A stretch of DNA of 64,000 nucleotides, taken from assembly GCA_001936135.1 (NCBI GenBank), contig CP012809.1, positions 1,785,501 through 1,849,500 of the forward strand, written 5' to 3'. The translations under genes and the position numbers were made by a program. This document shows, piece by piece, positions 61,590-64,000 of this stretch. Below the pieces are notes generated by a model. The model saw nothing but the letters and a program-made list of their open reading frames with translations. It did not search any database and was not told where the DNA came from. The stretch's first letter is position 1, and the number at the start of each line of letters is the position of its first letter. This DNA comes from Saccharomycopsis fibuligera x Saccharomycopsis cf. fibuligera. Taxonomy: Eukaryota > Ascomycota > Saccharomycetes > Ascoideales > Saccharomycopsidaceae.

Positions 61590-62766
61590 ATGATCAAAGT
61601 GTATGTTTTGTTTCTTGTTTTTCATATCTTAACTTGCTATAATATTGATATCTGTCTATTTTGAGAATCATCTTGCGATTTTTCATCTTCCCCTATCTCA
61701 TCGAGTACACATTCACTATTTACCAGTTATCATTTACTAACCTTCCATTAGTCGTCCAAAGAATGCTCGTACCAAGAGAGCCCTTGAAAAAAAAGAATCT
61801 AAACTTGTTGAGAATATCAAGAGTGCTCTTTTTGTGCAAGGCAGCAATAGCAACAAACTCCTTCATGATGCCATGATTGACTTATCCGCATTCAAAAAAC
61901 CAGACATAAAAAGATTTCAAAAAAAGAATGAAATTCGTCCATTTGAAGACGCTTCACCTATTGAGTTTTTCAGTGAGAAAAACGATACTTCATTGATTGT
62001 ATTTTCCAGCAGTAATAAGAAAAGACCAAATAACTTGACATTTATTCGTACTTTTGGTTACAAAATTTACGATATGATTGAATTGCGTATTCAGCAAAAT
62101 TACAGACTTTTGATGGATTTCAAAAAGACTACGTTCCAAGTTGGTTTGAAACCAATGTTTACTTTTAATGGCCCAGTTTTCGATAATCACCCAACTTTCC
62201 AACATATTAAATCCCTCTTTTTGGATTTCTTTAGAGGTCAAACCACCGATTTACAAGATGTTGCAGGTTTGCAATATGTCATTACCTTGTCTGCTGCCGA
62301 AGTGGAGGAAGGTAAACCTTTGCCACAAGTTTATTTCAGAGTTTATAAATTGAAATCATACAGAAGTGGGCAAAAATTACCTCGAATTGAACTTGAAGAA
62401 ATTGGTCCAAGATTTGATTTTGCCATTGGTAGAGTTGAGTCTCCAGATGCGGAAATGGAAAAAGAAGCAATGAAGAAACCAAAACAATTAGAAACGAAAA
62501 CCAAGAAGAATATTGATGTGGATAATATGGGTGATAAGATTGGTACTATTCATGTTGGTAAACAAGATTTGAGTACCTTACAGACAAGAAAAATTAAGGG
62601 TCTTAAATCGAAATTTGATCAAGTGGATGACGATTTTGATGACCAAGAATATGCATACGCTGATGAAGTTTCGGGTGAGGAAGATGGTGAAGAAAGTGAA
62701 GAGTTTGGTGAAGCCGACGTGGTGGAAGACGATGACGAGCCAAAAGCAAAGAAGCAAAAAGTGTAA
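61590..62766 (+). CDS. RPF2: RPF2, Brix-domain 60S ribosome assembly factor, spliced, join(61590..61600, 61752..62766)
   Basis: The product is 341 residues (344 in S. cerevisiae). Exon 1 is 11 nt (ATG ATC AAA GT). The 151-nt intron has donor GTATGT, TACTAAC at 61735-61741 and acceptor ATTAG. The joined N-terminus MIKVRPKNARTKRALEKKES matches Rpf2. A Brix domain follows with NLTFIRTFGYKIYDMIE, VGLKPMFTFNGPVFD, SLFLDFFRGQTTDLQDVAGLQ and LPRIELEEIGPRFDFAIGR. The C-terminus is acidic then basic. Rpf2 forms a pair with Rrs1 and brings 5S RNP (uL5, uL18, 5S rRNA) into pre-60S particles in the nucleolus. An unspliced frame would start at an internal codon and lose the basic N-terminus. Confidence 0.97.
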
Positions 62767-62985
62767 ATTAGATTAGTGTGTTTTTTGTATTTCACTCATT
62801 GATTATTATTATTATAATATATAGTTGTTTTCATTTATTTATTTTATTTCTTTTGCTAGAACAATATAGCTTGGTTTTTTTTGTTTTTATAAGAGATGTA
62901 AGAATATAGGTAGACTAAGAACGTGTAAGGTAAGAAAGGAAAAAAAGAAAAAGTTAGTGATGAGCGAGCAGCCCAAAAATCAACA

Positions 62986-63987
62986 TTAATTGCCAACTTT
63001 TTGCTCTTCAATAAGCTTTTGGTTATTAATCAAACGCAACAAGTTTCTCAACAACATCATAATAGTAACTTTACCAATTGAAGGCACGTACAAAGAAGCT
63101 CTTTCTTTAACTTCTGGAGAGAAGTTCTTCTCACTAGAAAAATTAATACACACTGCTCCATACTTGACATACTCAAGAGGAAATTTGTAATTTGCTGAAG
63201 GCACTCCAGTGATTATAACATCAGCATTTTTGGCCACTTCTTCCAATGACTTGTCAGTATCCACTGAGTGATGTCTTTTCAATTTGATATCTTCGCCTCT
63301 GGTGAAACATTGAATATTGTTAATGTCCACACTATACACAGTAGCCCCATCATTGGCCAACAATGCAGCAAGTGGACGACCCACCACTTCGGACCGGTTC
63401 ACCACTACTACATTCTTACCATAAAGACGGTTCCCGTATGGTAATAATGGATTATAAACTTTCAAGTATTCCAAAATTTTCACCACCGCAAGTGGAGTAC
63501 ATGGTAAAATTGATTTGATTTGCTGTTGGGCCGCCTCTACCTCAGTATCCAAAAATCTAACGTTATGATACATGTTTTGCACGTATTTGTGGTTCAACCC
63601 TTCAACATCCTTAGCTAAGGAGACAACTTGCTGCAAATATTGATCTTGTCCATTACCAAACACTGGGAAATACACCATGATGCCATCGACTTGATTGTCA
63701 TTATTAGCTTCAATGATGGCTTCTTCGAGGTCTTCCTTTTCAACTTCGCGTAATTCGTATTTGAAACCAAGTTGCTCACTGGTCTTACCGGTCCATTTGG
63801 CATACATCTTGGCAGCAGGATCACTGTTTGCAAGGAATCCAACAAGCTTTGGAGCACGATCAAGGGATGCTACTTTTTTGGTGATTTCATCAGTGTAGAT
63901 TTTAGCAATGGAACTGGCAACTATAGTACGGCCTTGATGAGCTGGGGTGGCACTAGGCTGTTGAGATTGAGAGTTTTCAGCAGACAT
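62986..63987 (-). CDS. MTD1: MTD1, NAD-dependent 5,10-methylenetetrahydrofolate dehydrogenase
   Basis: A 333-residue cytosolic enzyme (320 in S. cerevisiae) that oxidises methylene-THF to methenyl-THF with NAD+, feeding purine synthesis. Motifs are the substrate-domain LVGFLANSDPAAKMYAKWT, VDGIMVYFPVFGN, KDVEGLNHKY, PCTPLAVVKILEYL, the dinucleotide-binding VVVNRSEVVGRPLAALLA and ITGVPSANYKFPLEY. It lacks the cyclohydrolase and synthetase domains of C1-THF synthases, as expected for Mtd1. The start ATG (63985-63987) is 13 bp from the window's right edge, so its promoter lies outside. It is convergent with RPF2. Confidence 0.95.
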   Translation of the reverse strand: MSAENSQSQQPSATPAHQGRTIVASSIAKIYTDEITKKVASLDRAPKLVGFLANSDPAAKMYAKWTGKTSEQLGFKYELREVEKEDLEEAIIEANNDNQVDGIMVYFPVFGNGQDQYLQQVVSLAKDVEGLNHKYVQNMYHNVRFLDTEVEAAQQQIKSILPCTPLAVVKILEYLKVYNPLLPYGNRLYGKNVVVVNRSEVVGRPLAALLANDGATVYSVDINNIQCFTRGEDIKLKRHHSVDTDKSLEEVAKNADVIITGVPSANYKFPLEYVKYGAVCINFSSEKNFSPEVKERASLYVPSIGKVTIMMLLRNLLRLINNQKLIEEQKVGN

Positions 63988-64000
63988 TTTGGATAATCTA

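Overview
This window is nuclear DNA of a budding yeast (Saccharomycotina), most likely of the CTG (CUG-Ser) clade near Candida and Lodderomyces. Protein resemblance is to that group. Short introns carry GTATGT-like donors and TACTAAC branch points and sit close to the 5' ends of genes. Intergenic DNA is AT-rich and full of homopolymer and microsatellite tracts. In-frame CTG codons are very scarce: none in NOP2, one each in PRP16 and SSL2. Species is not decided from sequence alone, and CUG decoding as Ser is inferred.

Layout, left to right. 0-2.6 kb: 3' end of a tail-anchored SNARE-like gene, then RSR1 (Ras-like GTPase) with a 7-nt first exon. 4.7-10.6 kb: DCK1, a DOCK-type exchange factor. 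10.6-15.4 kb: sparse DNA with one orphan membrane-protein gene. 15.4-24 kb: MED21/SRB7, GYP1 (two introns and a 16-nt micro-exon), MRPL20, PRP16. 24-30 kb: PAN6, NDC80 and CYT1 (729-nt intron in the presequence). 30-33.7 kb: long gene-poor stretch with a small zinc-ribbon gene and a doubtful small ORF. 33.7-39.6 kb: a D-2-hydroxyacid dehydrogenase and ALG8, both unusually GC-rich at third codon positions, then a Sel1-repeat protein. 40.7-48.8 kb: NOP2 and UTP10 in tandem. 49-64 kb: an ING/PHD protein, SSL2, SGO1, DAD2, NUP133, RPF2 and MTD1.

Functionally this is a mosaic of housekeeping genes: polarity signalling (RSR1, DCK1), transcription (MED21, SSL2, ING protein), splicing (PRP16), ribosome biogenesis (NOP2, UTP10, RPF2), mitochondria (MRPL20, CYT1), kinetochore and cohesion (NDC80, DAD2, SGO1), nuclear pore (NUP133), glycosylation (ALG8) and metabolism (PAN6, MTD1). 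Two regulatory themes are visible. The three ribosome-biogenesis genes share a GCGATGC (PAC-like) plus A7T>5 (RRPE-like) promoter arrangement. The promoters of the three chromosome-segregation genes carry clusters of forkhead-type GTAAACA/ATAAACA sites.

I found no tRNA, rRNA, transposon, CRISPR array or clear novel multi-gene system. The most useful new observations are split-gene structures that a plain ORF scan misses, shared promoter motifs, a near-perfect palindrome in the PAN6-NDC80 promoter, and a few small or orphan ORFs.
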